Of a DNA stretch of 64,000 nucleotides, positions 20,948-29,743 are shown one piece after another. The position numbers and the translations under genes were made by a program. Source of the DNA: Duganella sp. 1224 (GTDB lineage Bacteria; Pseudomonadota; Gammaproteobacteria; Burkholderiales; Burkholderiaceae_D); assembly GCF_013408245.1 (NCBI RefSeq), contig NZ_JACBYS010000001.1:2623941-2687940 (forward strand), given 5' to 3'. Numbering within the stretch: position 1 is the first letter of the stretch; the number at the start of each line of letters is the position of its first letter. Below the pieces are notes generated by a model. The model saw nothing but the letters and a program-made list of their open reading frames with translations. It ran no database searches and was not told the DNA's origin.

Positions 20948-22114
20948 TTATTTTTCCGACACTTTCGGCGTCGAGGCCGAGGCCACCGCCTTCGGCGTGC
21001 TGAGTTCGACTTTCTGGCCATCCTTGAAGCCGGAGGCCGGCACGCGCACCACCATGTCGCCCGACTGCAGGCCGCTCAGCACCTGCCAGCGGCCGGTGCG
21101 CTCGTCGCGCGTGCCGATGGTCAGCGGCACCTTGGCCAGCGTGCCGCCCTTGATGCGCCACACATAGTTGCTGTCGCCGGCCTGCACCAGCGCCGACGGC
21201 GGTATCATCAGCGACGACGTGGTCTGCGCCTCGACCCGGCCCTCGGCGTACAGGCCGGCCACGCCGGGGCGCACATTGTCGGCGAAGTCGACCAGCACCT
21301 CGACCTGGCGGGTGACCGCGTTGGCGGCCGGGTCGACGCGCTTGACCTTGCCGTTGAACTGCTTGTCGGGGTAGCCGTTGACGCGGAACAGCACCGGCTG
21401 GCCGACCTTGACCACGCCGATCTTGTCGGCCGACACCAGGCCCTCGAAACGCATGCTGGACGGGTCGATCACCTTGATCAGCTCCTTGCCAACCTGGGCG
21501 GTGTCGCCGTTGGACACCTTGCGCTCGCTGACGATGCCGTCGAACGGCGCGCGCACCACGGTGCGGGTCAGCTGCTGGCGCGCCGACACCGAGCGCGAGC
21601 GGGCCGCCGCCAGGTCGCTCTGGGCGTTGTTGCGGCGCACCTCGGCGTCCTCCAGCGCGGTGGTCGACACCATGCCGGACGCCAACAGGGTTTTCTGGCG
21701 CTCATACATGCGCTGGGTCTGGGCCAGGGTCTGCTCGGCGGCGCGGGTGGCCTCCTCGGCCGAGGTCAGGCTGTCGCGGATCGAGGTCTCGTCCAGGCGC
21801 AGCAGCACGTCGCCCTTTTTCACTGTTTCGCCGTTTTCCTTCAGCACCTGCATGACGATGGCGCCGACTTCGGCGCGCAGATCGGCGCGGCGCTCGGGCT
21901 GGATCGAGCCGGTGATGACCGGGCCGGACGCCAGCGCGTCGGACTGGATGGTCAGCGTGTCTTCCGGCGCCATCTGCAAGGTCACTTTTTTCTCGTCTTT
22001 GGCTGCGCTGGCCGAGGCGGAAGCACTGGCGCCTTTCTCAGGCTCCTTGGCTGATTTGCCGCAAGCCACCAGGGCAGAGGCAATGGCAAGAGCGAACAGG
22101 GTTTTGCGCAACAT
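20948..22114 (-). CDS. RND efflux periplasmic adaptor lipoprotein
   Basis: The 388-residue adaptor has a lipoprotein signal (MLRKTLFALAIASALVAC, Cys at 18) and an Ala/Ser/Lys-rich spacer. The lipoyl half-motifs (VMQVLKENGETVKKGDVLLRL and VRAPFDGIVSERKVSNGD) flank a short helical hairpin, and a beta-barrel and membrane-proximal domain follow. It would anchor in the inner membrane by its lipid and couple the RND permease to an outer-membrane channel. The ATG at 22114 follows CGGAGAA. It is the first gene of the operon and probably has its promoter in the gap before 22282. Confidence 0.94.
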   Translation of the reverse strand: MLRKTLFALAIASALVACGKSAKEPEKGASASASASAAKDEKKVTLQMAPEDTLTIQSDALASGPVITGSIQPERRADLRAEVGAIVMQVLKENGETVKKGDVLLRLDETSIRDSLTSAEEATRAAEQTLAQTQRMYERQKTLLASGMVSTTALEDAEVRRNNAQSDLAAARSRSVSARQQLTRTVVRAPFDGIVSERKVSNGDTAQVGKELIKVIDPSSMRFEGLVSADKIGVVKVGQPVLFRVNGYPDKQFNGKVKRVDPAANAVTRQVEVLVDFADNVRPGVAGLYAEGRVEAQTTSSLMIPPSALVQAGDSNYVWRIKGGTLAKVPLTIGTRDERTGRWQVLSGLQSGDMVVRVPASGFKDGQKVELSTPKAVASASTPKVSEK

Positions 22115-22281
22115 AAAGTTCTCCGAGAAGTATTGAAGTGCTTCTTAAAATTTTAGCCAGACTACAGGGCACGGAGTATCCGCGACCAGCGTTATCAGGT
22201 CAATCACAGTGCGACGGACGGCAGAATTTGTGGCTGAAATGCCGAATACGGGGATGAACGGTAAAGCTGGGGAGGGAGATG

Positions 22282-22297
22282 TGTCCGCTAGCGGACA
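22282..22297. promoter_or_regulatory. Perfect 16-bp palindrome TGTCCGCTAGCGGACA
   Basis: This is a perfect dyad of the same form (TGTCCG-N4-CGGACA) as the site at 5004 upstream of the sigma-54 ABC operon. A second, diverging pair CGGAC-ACG-GTCCG lies at 22304-22316. The site is 168 bp upstream of the RND adaptor start on the minus strand and directly after the DUF212 gene. I see no -24/-12 promoter between it and the adaptor gene, so its target is uncertain. Confidence 0.5.
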
Positions 22298-22333
22298 GCC
22301 GGGCGGACACGGTCCGGCCCGGCGCTGGCGGGC

Positions 22334-22756
22334 TTAGCCGCGGCCGAAGCAGGCGTGGACGAGGTGGCCGATGGCAATGCCGGTGGCCAGGCCGCCGGCG
22401 ATTTCCACCAGCGTGTGGCCCATGCGCTCGCGCAGCCACTTGTGGCCGCCATCCTCGCCGGCCAGGCGGTTGATGGCGGCGGCCTGCTTGCCGACGTGCT
22501 GGCGCAGGCTGTTGGCGTCGATGATGACAATAAAGCACAACGTCACCGCCACGCCGAAGGCCGGATGGCCGATGCCCTCGCGCAGCGCGATCAGCGTCGC
22601 CATGCTGGACACCACGGCGCTGTGATTGCTCGGAAAACCGCCGTTGCCGACCAGATTAAAGGCCCATTTGCGCGCTTTGACACTATTAATCAGAAACTTG
22701 ATCGGCCCCACCGTGATCCAGGTAATCAGCGGCGTGACGAGGTAAGCGATGTCCAT
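22334..22756 (-). CDS. Divergent PAP2 (DUF212) family membrane protein
   Basis: The 140-residue protein matches the DUF212/YuiD group, relatives of PAP2 acid phosphatases. It keeps the motifs KFLINSVKARKWAF near residue 20, GGFPSNHSAVVSSMATLIAL (about 38-57) and a C-terminal LRERMGHTLVEIAGGLATGIAIG. Three to four hydrophobic segments are visible. The SNHSA and GHT motifs correspond to catalytic PAP2 motifs, so a membrane phosphatase on a lipid phosphate is plausible but unproven. The gene is transcribed away from the DUF475 gene. Confidence 0.9.
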   Translation of the reverse strand: MDIAYLVTPLITWITVGPIKFLINSVKARKWAFNLVGNGGFPSNHSAVVSSMATLIALREGIGHPAFGVAVTLCFIVIIDANSLRQHVGKQAAAINRLAGEDGGHKWLRERMGHTLVEIAGGLATGIAIGHLVHACFGRG

Positions 22757-22865
22757 CGTTATATCCTTAACATTTTTGTGGCGACATTATGGCAGATGGC
22801 CCCCCAGCGGCGGAAGCAAGTAATATAAAATTCACCCCATTGCCCCCATTTCAATAAAGACAACC

Positions 22866-23927
22866 ATGCAACACTTCAGGATTTCCTTCGCCGTCACTTT
22901 CATCCTCCTGGCGCTGGCCGGCTGGTGGGGCTACAACCATGGCGGCGCCGGCGGGCTGGCGCAGGCGCTGTGGGTGGCCGCCGTGCTGGGCATCATGGAA
23001 GTATCGCTGTCGTTCGACAACGCCGTGGTCAACGCCTCGGTGCTGCGCCACTGGAACGAATTCTGGCGCAAGCTGTTCCTGACGGTCGGCATCCTGGTGG
23101 CGGTGTTCGGCATGCGGCTGATCTTCCCGCTGCTGATCGTCTCCATGGCCACCGGCCTCGGCCTGCTGGAAGTGTGGCACATGGCCACCACCACGCCCGA
23201 GTTGTACTCAAAGTACCTGACCGGCGCGCACGCCGAGGTGGCCGCGTTCGGCGGCGCCTTTCTGCTGCTGGTGTTCCTCAACTTCCTGTTCGACGACCAG
23301 AAAGCGCTGCACTGGCTGGGCTGGATCGAGGAAAAACTGGGCCAGCACGGCAGCGAAAGCCTGGCCGTGCTGCTGGCGCTGGCGGCGGTGTTCGGCTGCG
23401 TGGCGCTGGTGCCGGCCGGCGAACAATACAAGGTGCTGGTGGCCGGCGTGGTCGGCGTCATCGTCTACCTGGCGGTCGGCTGGATCAGCTCGCTGCTGGA
23501 GGAGGAAGAGCCCAAGGACGATGACGATGACACCACCGAGGCCGGCGTGGCGCCCATCGTCGCCACCGTTGCCAAGGGCAGCTTCGGCGGCTTCCTGTAC
23601 CTGGAGGTGCTGGACGCCTCGTTCAGCTTTGACGGCGTGATCGGCGCCTTCGCCATCACCACCGATGTCGTCATCATCATGCTGGGGCTGGCGATCGGCG
23701 CCATGTTCGTGCGCTCGCTGACGGTATTCCTGGTGCACAAGGGCACGCTGGACGAATACGTCTACCTGGAGCATGGCGCCCACTACGCCATCGGCATCCT
23801 GGCGCTGATCATGCTGGCCAGCGTCAAGTACCACATTCCCGAATGGTTCACCGGGCTGTCCGGCGTGGCCTTCATCGCGGTGTCGCTGTGGTCGTCGGTG
23901 CGCTACAAGCGCCGCAACGGCGCGTGA
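22866..23927 (+). CDS. DUF475 / TerC-superfamily integral membrane protein
   Basis: The 353-residue protein has about nine membrane segments. Two related motifs, each containing Asp in a hydrophobic helix (EVSLSFDNAVVNASV near 41 and EVLDASFSFDGVIGAFA near 247), are typical of the DUF475/TerC superfamily. A highly acidic cytoplasmic loop with EEEEP and DDDDDTTE (about 208-221) separates the two halves. TerC relatives are linked to tellurite resistance and metal (Mn) homeostasis, which offers a hint only. The two halves suggest an internal duplication typical of the family. Confidence 0.88.
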   Translation: MQHFRISFAVTFILLALAGWWGYNHGGAGGLAQALWVAAVLGIMEVSLSFDNAVVNASVLRHWNEFWRKLFLTVGILVAVFGMRLIFPLLIVSMATGLGLLEVWHMATTTPELYSKYLTGAHAEVAAFGGAFLLLVFLNFLFDDQKALHWLGWIEEKLGQHGSESLAVLLALAAVFGCVALVPAGEQYKVLVAGVVGVIVYLAVGWISSLLEEEEPKDDDDDTTEAGVAPIVATVAKGSFGGFLYLEVLDASFSFDGVIGAFAITTDVVIIMLGLAIGAMFVRSLTVFLVHKGTLDEYVYLEHGAHYAIGILALIMLASVKYHIPEWFTGLSGVAFIAVSLWSSVRYKRRNGA

Positions 23928-23960
23928 TACCATCCCCTCGTCGCAACCACCGGGCTCACC

Positions 23961-24332
23961 ATGACCACATCCAAACGCGTATTCCTGACCTTCCTCGGCC
24001 TGCTGGTGGCCGCCCTGCTGCTGCTGGCCGCCTACACCTGGGCCATGCTGCACGTCTCCTACTCCGATGGCGAACGCGCCGGCTACCTGCAAAAATTCTC
24101 CACGCGCGGCTGGGTGTGCAAGACCTGGGAAGGCGAAATCCTGCTGACCTCGATGCCGGGCGCGATTCCGGAAAAGTTCGAATTCAGCGTGCGCGACCCG
24201 CAGGTCGCCAAGGACCTGACCGCCGCCACTGGCAAGCGCGTCATCCTCACCTACGCCCAGCACAAGGGCGTGCCGACCCAGTGCTTCGGTGAAACCGAGT
24301 ATTACATCATCAAGGTCGCCGTCCAGCCATAG
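23961..24332 (+). CDS. Small membrane-anchored protein of unknown function
   Basis: The 123-residue product has one N-terminal hydrophobic helix (about 8-30), then a compact globular part. This part contains a WVCKTWEGEI motif, two cysteines (about 53 and 105) that could pair, and a C-terminal TEYYIIKVAV strand. Topology suggests an exported or periplasm-facing domain. The ATG follows the DUF475 gene by 33 nt, so they may share a transcript. I recognise it only as a conserved-looking proteobacterial hypothetical protein. Confidence 0.75.
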   Translation: MTTSKRVFLTFLGLLVAALLLLAAYTWAMLHVSYSDGERAGYLQKFSTRGWVCKTWEGEILLTSMPGAIPEKFEFSVRDPQVAKDLTAATGKRVILTYAQHKGVPTQCFGETEYYIIKVAVQP

Positions 24333-24347
24333 CAATATGGCAATAAT

Positions 24348-24379
24348 GCCGTTTTCGCTATCGTAGGACGGCTTTTTTT
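24348..24379 (+). terminator. Possible terminator after the small membrane protein
   Basis: A GCCGT/ACGGC stem with a 15-base loop is directly followed by a run of seven T. The stem is short, but the T-run and the position 16 nt after a stop codon fit an intrinsic terminator. Confidence 0.4.
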
Positions 24380-24424
24380 GATTTCCGGTACACTCAGCCC
24401 TTTGCCGGACATCAATTAATCCCC

Positions 24425-25378
24425 ATGCAACGAATTCTCTTAGGTGCGGTGGCGCTGGTCGCCGCAGCCAGCGTACCGGCGCAGGAACTGACCGGCTACG
24501 CCGGGGCGCTGCGCGTCAACGCATCCCACCAGCGTACCTTCACCGGCGCCGTATCGTTCACCAATCCGGTCAATGACCACCTGGCGCTGAGCCTGAGCTA
24601 CCTGAACGAAGGCCACCCGACCGATCACCACCGCGACGGCGTGGCAGCCCAGGTGTGGCTGCGGACCGGCTACAACCAGCCCGGCTGGACCTTCGGCGCC
24701 GGCGCCGGCCAGTACTACTACTTCGACACGACCGAGCTGCACAGCGACGGCCCGACCAAGTACACCAATGACCACGGCTGGGCCGGCATCTACAGCGTGC
24801 AGGCGACCTACCACTACCCGGACAGCCGCTGGTACAACCAGGTGCAGATCAACCGCATCGCGCCGAGCGGCAAGGACGCCACCACCTCGCTGGTGTTTGG
24901 CGTCGGCTACCAGTTCAACGGCGTCAAGGGCGACAAGCTGCACAAGGAAGACGCGGCAACCGACGAAGCGATCACCGTCATGGCCGGCCAGGGCATCACC
25001 AACAGCCTGGACTCGGAGCGGGCGCGGATCGCGGCGATTGAATACCGGCGCGCGGTCGGCCGCTATGTGGACTGGACGGTAACGGCCATCAACGAAGGCA
25101 ACACGCCGCAAAGCAAGCGCAACGGCGTGGCCACGCAGCTGTGGCTGATCCGTTCGCTGAGTCAGACGGTGGAAATCGGCATGGGCGCGGGCTTTTACTT
25201 CAACGCCAAGGTGCCGGAAGCCGAAGGCCAGCGCTCGCACAAGGCCGGGCTGGTCAGCATTGGCGGGCGCTACCACCTGACCAGGCGGGTGGTGGCGGAA
25301 GCGACATGGAACCGCGTGGTCAGCGACTACCACCGCGACGCCGACCTCTTCCTCGCCGGCCTCGGCTACAGTTTCTAA
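24425..25378 (+). CDS. Putative outer-membrane beta-barrel protein with internal duplication
   Basis: The 317-residue protein has a signal peptide (cleavage near VPA-QE, residue 19) and ends in GLGYSF with the C-terminal Phe of outer-membrane barrels. It consists of two similar halves. Strand pairs around LSLSYLNEGHPTDHHRDGVAAQVWLR (about residues 58-83) recur as TAINEGNTPQSKRNGVATQLWLIR in the second half (about 219-242). Each repeat has an NEG...R-D/N-GVA-x-Q-L/V-WL core. The duplication suggests a barrel built from two related sheets. Function is unknown and no transport partner is adjacent. Confidence 0.82.
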   Translation: MQRILLGAVALVAAASVPAQELTGYAGALRVNASHQRTFTGAVSFTNPVNDHLALSLSYLNEGHPTDHHRDGVAAQVWLRTGYNQPGWTFGAGAGQYYYFDTTELHSDGPTKYTNDHGWAGIYSVQATYHYPDSRWYNQVQINRIAPSGKDATTSLVFGVGYQFNGVKGDKLHKEDAATDEAITVMAGQGITNSLDSERARIAAIEYRRAVGRYVDWTVTAINEGNTPQSKRNGVATQLWLIRSLSQTVEIGMGAGFYFNAKVPEAEGQRSHKAGLVSIGGRYHLTRRVVAEATWNRVVSDYHRDADLFLAGLGYSF

Positions 25379-25402
25379 ACGCCGGCCCGCTCAGTCGGGC
25401 AT

Positions 25403-25492
25403 GTCGTTCCGGCGCACGGCGGAACCCATAGAACGCTGGCGTGAGAGATGACGCTTGCTGCGTATGGATTCCGGCCTGCGCCGGAATGACGT
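25403..25492. repeat. Palindromic repeat of the GTCRTTCCGGCG family (dRS3-like), copy 1
   Basis: The left arm begins GTCGTTCCGGCG and contains GGAACCCATAGAACGC; the right arm ends TATGGATTCCGGCCTGCGCC plus GGAATGACGT. The arms are imperfect inverted copies. The same family occurs at 44483-44547 between argF and argG and at 52523-52602 inside wspE. The pattern resembles the ATTCC...GGAAT dispersed repeats of Neisseria and other proteobacteria. Confidence 0.85.
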
Positions 25493-25529
25493 AGCAAATA
25501 CCTGGGCACCAGGGAGATGCCGCGCCTGG

Positions 25530-27836
25530 TTAGCGGGCGCGCCAGACGGCTTTGCCGGCTTCGGCGGGCTGCAGCTGGCGGGCTGCTTCCTTGCGGGCGC
25601 GAGCTTCGTCCAGCGTGGCGATGTTGCCGTCGGCGGCCAGCGCTTCCTCGGCCGCCACTTTCGCCTGCACCGCCGACAGCACTTTTTGCGCGGCCGCCAG
25701 GCGCCGGGTTTCCAGTTCCAGCAGTTGCTGCTTGGCGGTCGTCATCGCGGCCGTGGTGTCGGCCACCTTGCGCTGCATGGCGGCGTGCGCCTGCGCGGTT
25801 TCCAGCAGCGCTTTCTGCGCGGCCGCCTTGTCGGCCATGGCTTGCGCGGCGTCGCGCTCGGCCTGCTCGCGCTGCTGCATCGCCTCGGCTTCGGCTTGCG
25901 CTTCGTCGGCGCGCTGGCGGGCGCTGGCGGCGACGTTCTTTTCTGCTTCCAGGCGGCCGGCGATCGCTTGCGAGGCGCGCAGCTCGGAGGCGGTGGTGAT
26001 GCGCTGCTGCGTCAGTTTCTGGTCGATCAGCGCCAGCGACTTGCGCTCGGTGTCGATGAATTCGCGCTCGGCGGCCAGCAGTTCCTCGGCCTTGTCGGCC
26101 TTTTCCTGCTCCACGCGGGCGCGTTCGGCGTGCACCGCGCCCAGTTCGACCGCCAGGCGGGCTTGCACCGCCAGCGCTTGCGCGGCGATGGCTTTCTGTT
26201 CGGCTTCAGCCGAGACTTGCGCCGCCATCACGCGCGCGGCTTCGGCTTCCTGTGCGGCGGCGGCGGCCAGGCGCTGTTCGGCTTCCTGCTGCTGGCGCAG
26301 CGCTTCGGTCTGTTCACGCTCGGCGATGACGCGCTGCTGCGCGGCTTCGGTGGCGCGCTGTTCGGCGTCCAGCTTGTCTTTCAGCGCGGCGATGGCTTGC
26401 TGCTCGGCGGCGCCGCGCTCCTGCTCGGCCTTCAGCAGCGCGGCGGCATGCCCGGCGCGTTCGGCGGCCAGCACGTTGGCGGCGTTCTGCGCTTCCACGT
26501 GTTGCGCCAGGGTGGCGATTTCGGCTTGCTCGGCGGCGTTCTGGCTGGCGGCCAGCTCGGCGGCGGCGCGCGACAGCGCGGCGCGCTCGTTGGCCAGGTC
26601 CATCGCGCGCTGCTGTTCCAGGCTGTCGGCACGGGCGGCTTCGGCGGCGGCGGCGTCGGCCGCCTGGCGCTGCCTGGCCTGGTCCAGCGCGGCGCTTTCC
26701 GCTTCCACCTTGGTCAGCGTGGCCAGTTCGGCTTCTTCTTCCGCCTGCACGCGGGCCAGGGCGACCGCGCGCAGCTGGTTGTCGACTTCGATGCGCGCTT
26801 CGGTGGCGGCCAGGATGCGGGCGTCGGCCTCGCGGCGCGCTTGCGCGCTGGCGGCGGCCACGGCTTCCATGCGCTCGCGGTGGATGGCGGCGTCACGGAT
26901 TTCCTTTTCGGTTTGCAGGCGCAGGCGCAGCGATTGCGCGGCGCTGTGCTCGGATTCGGCCTTGGCCAGGGCGATCTGTTCGCGCTCTTGCTCCAGGTGG
27001 GCCAGCGCGCGCGCCTCTTCCAGCGCGCGCACTTCGGCGGCCGAGCGGTTGAAGGCGGCTTCCAGCGCGATCTTGTCGGCGCGTTCGCGCTGCTTGGTCA
27101 GTTCCAGCGCTTCGGCTTCGGCTTCGGCCAGTTGCTGCGCGGTCTGGCGGGCGGCGGCGGCGTGGCGCTCGCGCTCGCGCGCCAGCGTGGCGACGCGGGC
27201 GTCGGCCGAGGCGATGCCGACCACTTCTTCCTTGGCGGCCTGCACGGCGGCGACGCGCTCGGCGGCCTGCAGGCGGGCCTGTTCGGTCTCCGCCTGCAGC
27301 TCGGCGGCGGCGCGCGATGCCTGCTCGGCCAGCTCGGCTTCGGTGGCGATTTGTTCGTGGGCGCGCTTGCGGCTTTCTTGTTCGGCCTTGGCGCGCTCCT
27401 CGGCGGCCAGGCGGATCTGGTTGTCGGCCTCGGCGCGGGCGCGCAGTTCGGCGGTTTCCTGCTTGACCGCGTCCAGCCGGGCGACGCTGGCCTGGGCGGC
27501 GGCGCGCAGCGATTCCAGGCGCTCCTTGTTGGCGGCGATCGCCGCTTCCGACGCCTGCGCGTTCTGCAGCGCGACAGCGGCGGCGGCGGCGTCCATGGCG
27601 GCGCGGTCTTCGGCCAGCGCGCGGGCGCGCGCCTCGGCGTGGGCGCGGCTCTCGGCAGCGCAGGCGGCCTTGGCTTCGGCTTCGACCCGGGCGATCGCTT
27701 CCTGGATGGCTTTCATTTCCATCGCCGCGCGCGGCAGCTGGGCCGGGACGGCGGTGTCTTCAGCATGCACGGTGGCCATCGGCAATGGCAGCAGCGTGGC
27801 GTCGTCGCGTTCTTGTTTGACCAGTTGTGCTTGCAT
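25530..27836 (-). CDS. Very long Ala/Glu-rich coiled-coil protein
   Basis: The 768-residue product is almost entirely a predicted coiled coil from about residue 38 to 750, dominated by Ala, Glu, Gln, Arg and Lys with few Pro or Gly. It has no signal peptide, membrane helix or recognised catalytic domain, so it is expected to be a cytoplasmic rod, perhaps 100 nm long. All three overlapping frames are open because of base composition. I chose this one because it alone shows heptad-like polar/non-polar patterning, and the opposite frames are Cys- or Gly/Phe-rich. The ribosome site is weak. A scaffold or cytoskeletal role is only a guess. Confidence 0.82.
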   Translation of the reverse strand: MQAQLVKQERDDATLLPLPMATVHAEDTAVPAQLPRAAMEMKAIQEAIARVEAEAKAACAAESRAHAEARARALAEDRAAMDAAAAAVALQNAQASEAAIAANKERLESLRAAAQASVARLDAVKQETAELRARAEADNQIRLAAEERAKAEQESRKRAHEQIATEAELAEQASRAAAELQAETEQARLQAAERVAAVQAAKEEVVGIASADARVATLARERERHAAAARQTAQQLAEAEAEALELTKQRERADKIALEAAFNRSAAEVRALEEARALAHLEQEREQIALAKAESEHSAAQSLRLRLQTEKEIRDAAIHRERMEAVAAASAQARREADARILAATEARIEVDNQLRAVALARVQAEEEAELATLTKVEAESAALDQARQRQAADAAAAEAARADSLEQQRAMDLANERAALSRAAAELAASQNAAEQAEIATLAQHVEAQNAANVLAAERAGHAAALLKAEQERGAAEQQAIAALKDKLDAEQRATEAAQQRVIAEREQTEALRQQQEAEQRLAAAAAQEAEAARVMAAQVSAEAEQKAIAAQALAVQARLAVELGAVHAERARVEQEKADKAEELLAAEREFIDTERKSLALIDQKLTQQRITTASELRASQAIAGRLEAEKNVAASARQRADEAQAEAEAMQQREQAERDAAQAMADKAAAQKALLETAQAHAAMQRKVADTTAAMTTAKQQLLELETRRLAAAQKVLSAVQAKVAAEEALAADGNIATLDEARARKEAARQLQPAEAGKAVWRAR

Positions 27837-27930
27837 GAGAGTCTCGCTGAGAGGTTTTCCGAGCTCTCATTATCATGTAGCCAACCGGCAACCCTAGCCG
27901 CAAGCAGAAGCGGAAAACCCCGCTATTTCT

Positions 27931-28920
27931 TCAAACTGGCAGCGGCGCCTCGTCCATCAGCGCCACCTGCTCGCGCAACTCCAGGATGCGGTCCTGCCAG
28001 TAGCGCTGGGTATTGAACCAGGGGAAAGCCGCCGGGAAGGCCGGATCGTCCCAGCGCCGCGCCAGCCAGGCCGAGTAATGGATCAGCCGCAGCGTGCGCA
28101 GCGCTTCCACCAGGTGCATCTGGCGCGGATTGAAGTCGCCAAAGTCCTCGTAGCCGGCCAGGATGTCGCCCATCTGGCGCACCTGCTCGGCGCGCTCGCC
28201 GGACAGCATCATCCACAGGTCCTGGATGGCCGGTCCCATGCGCGCGTCGTCGAAGTCGACGAAGTGCGGGCCGGCGTCGGTCCACAGCACGTTGCCGCCG
28301 TGGCAGTCGCCGTGCAGGCGCAGTTGCGGCAACTCGCCGGCGCGGTCGTAGGCGCGGCGCACGCCGTCCAGCGCCTGCTCGGCGATGGCGGCGTACGCGG
28401 CTTTCAGGTCCGGCGGAATGAAGTCATGGGTCTGCAGGAATGCGCACGGCTCGGTGCCGAAAGTGTCGATGTCCAGCGCCGGCCGGTGCGCGAACGGCTT
28501 GGCCGCGCCCACCGCGTGGATGCGGCCGATGTAGCGCCCGGTCCACTCCAGCACCGCCGGGTCGCCCAGTTCCGGCGCGCGGCCGCCGTGGCGGGCGAAC
28601 ACGGCGAAGCGGAAGCCGTCGTAGCGGTGCAAGGTGGCGCCGTGCAGCGCCAGCGGCGGCACGGCCGGAATCTCGGCGCCGGCCAGCTCCTGCGTGAACG
28701 CGTGTTCCTCGAGGATGGCGTCGTCGCTCCAGCGGCCGGGACGGTAGAACTTGACCACCAGCGGCTTGTCGTCTTCGATGCCGACCTGGTAGACACGGTT
28801 TTCATAGCTGTTCAGCGCCAACAGGCGGCCATCGCCGCGCAGGCCGATGCTGTCGAGGGCGTCGAGCACGCAATCCGGGCTCAACGCGGAATAAGGGTGA
28901 GGTGCAGTCATAAGCGCCAT
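27931..28920 (-). CDS. srkA: Stress-response kinase A (SrkA/YihE family)
   Basis: The 329-residue protein has the aminoglycoside-phosphotransferase-like kinase fold of SrkA. The N-lobe contains [11 protein letters not shown] and the ATP-binding lysine in [10 protein letters not shown]. The catalytic loop is [14 protein letters not shown] (about 201-214) and the metal-binding segment is [12 protein letters not shown]. The family phosphorylates Ser/Thr and counteracts the MazEF toxin-antitoxin in E. coli under stress. Two ATG codons (28920 and 28911) fit equally well, and neither has a clear ribosome site. It diverges from the SEC-C protein gene 55 nt away. Confidence 0.93.
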   Translation of the reverse strand: MALMTAPHPYSALSPDCVLDALDSIGLRGDGRLLALNSYENRVYQVGIEDDKPLVVKFYRPGRWSDDAILEEHAFTQELAGAEIPAVPPLALHGATLHRYDGFRFAVFARHGGRAPELGDPAVLEWTGRYIGRIHAVGAAKPFAHRPALDIDTFGTEPCAFLQTHDFIPPDLKAAYAAIAEQALDGVRRAYDRAGELPQLRLHGDCHGGNVLWTDAGPHFVDFDDARMGPAIQDLWMMLSGERAEQVRQMGDILAGYEDFGDFNPRQMHLVEALRTLRLIHYSAWLARRWDDPAFPAAFPWFNTQRYWQDRILELREQVALMDEAPLPV

Positions 28921-28975
28921 TGTAAGCGTCGCGGGCGTGTATACTAGCGCCTTCCCCCAAATAAAAGAGCAAGTT

Positions 28976-29668
<693 letters not shown>

Positions 29669-29689
29669 CACCGGCCCGATCGGCACAAT

Positions 29690-29712
29690 GACAGAGGGCG
29701 GGTCCCTCTGTC
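29690..29712. promoter_or_regulatory. Nine-base-pair hairpin upstream of mntH
   Basis: GACAGAGGG and CCCTCTGTC pair perfectly across a five-base loop. The hairpin lies 21 nt after the SEC-C gene and 31 nt before the mntH start, with no T-run after it. It may insulate the two genes, stabilise a transcript end, or be an operator for metal control of mntH. The sequence alone does not decide. Confidence 0.4.
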
Positions 29713-29743
29713 TTAAAGTAGAATTCAGGCATCTTTGTTCAGG

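Noticed and set aside
22114..22297. Sigma-54 promoter for the RND operon
   Set aside because: The TGTCCG palindrome invites this idea, but no TGGCAC-N5-TTGC pattern is present on the minus strand between it and the adaptor gene.
26000..27500. DNA tandem repeat within the coiled-coil gene
   Set aside because: The repetitive look comes from heptad-like Ala/Glu/Gln codons; no exact repeating DNA unit is present.
25455..28016. An 853-codon plus-strand open frame opposite the coiled-coil gene
   Set aside because: It is Gly/Phe/Arg-rich without domains, arises from GC-biased codons on the other strand, and runs across the repeat at 25403 and the neighbouring gene's end.
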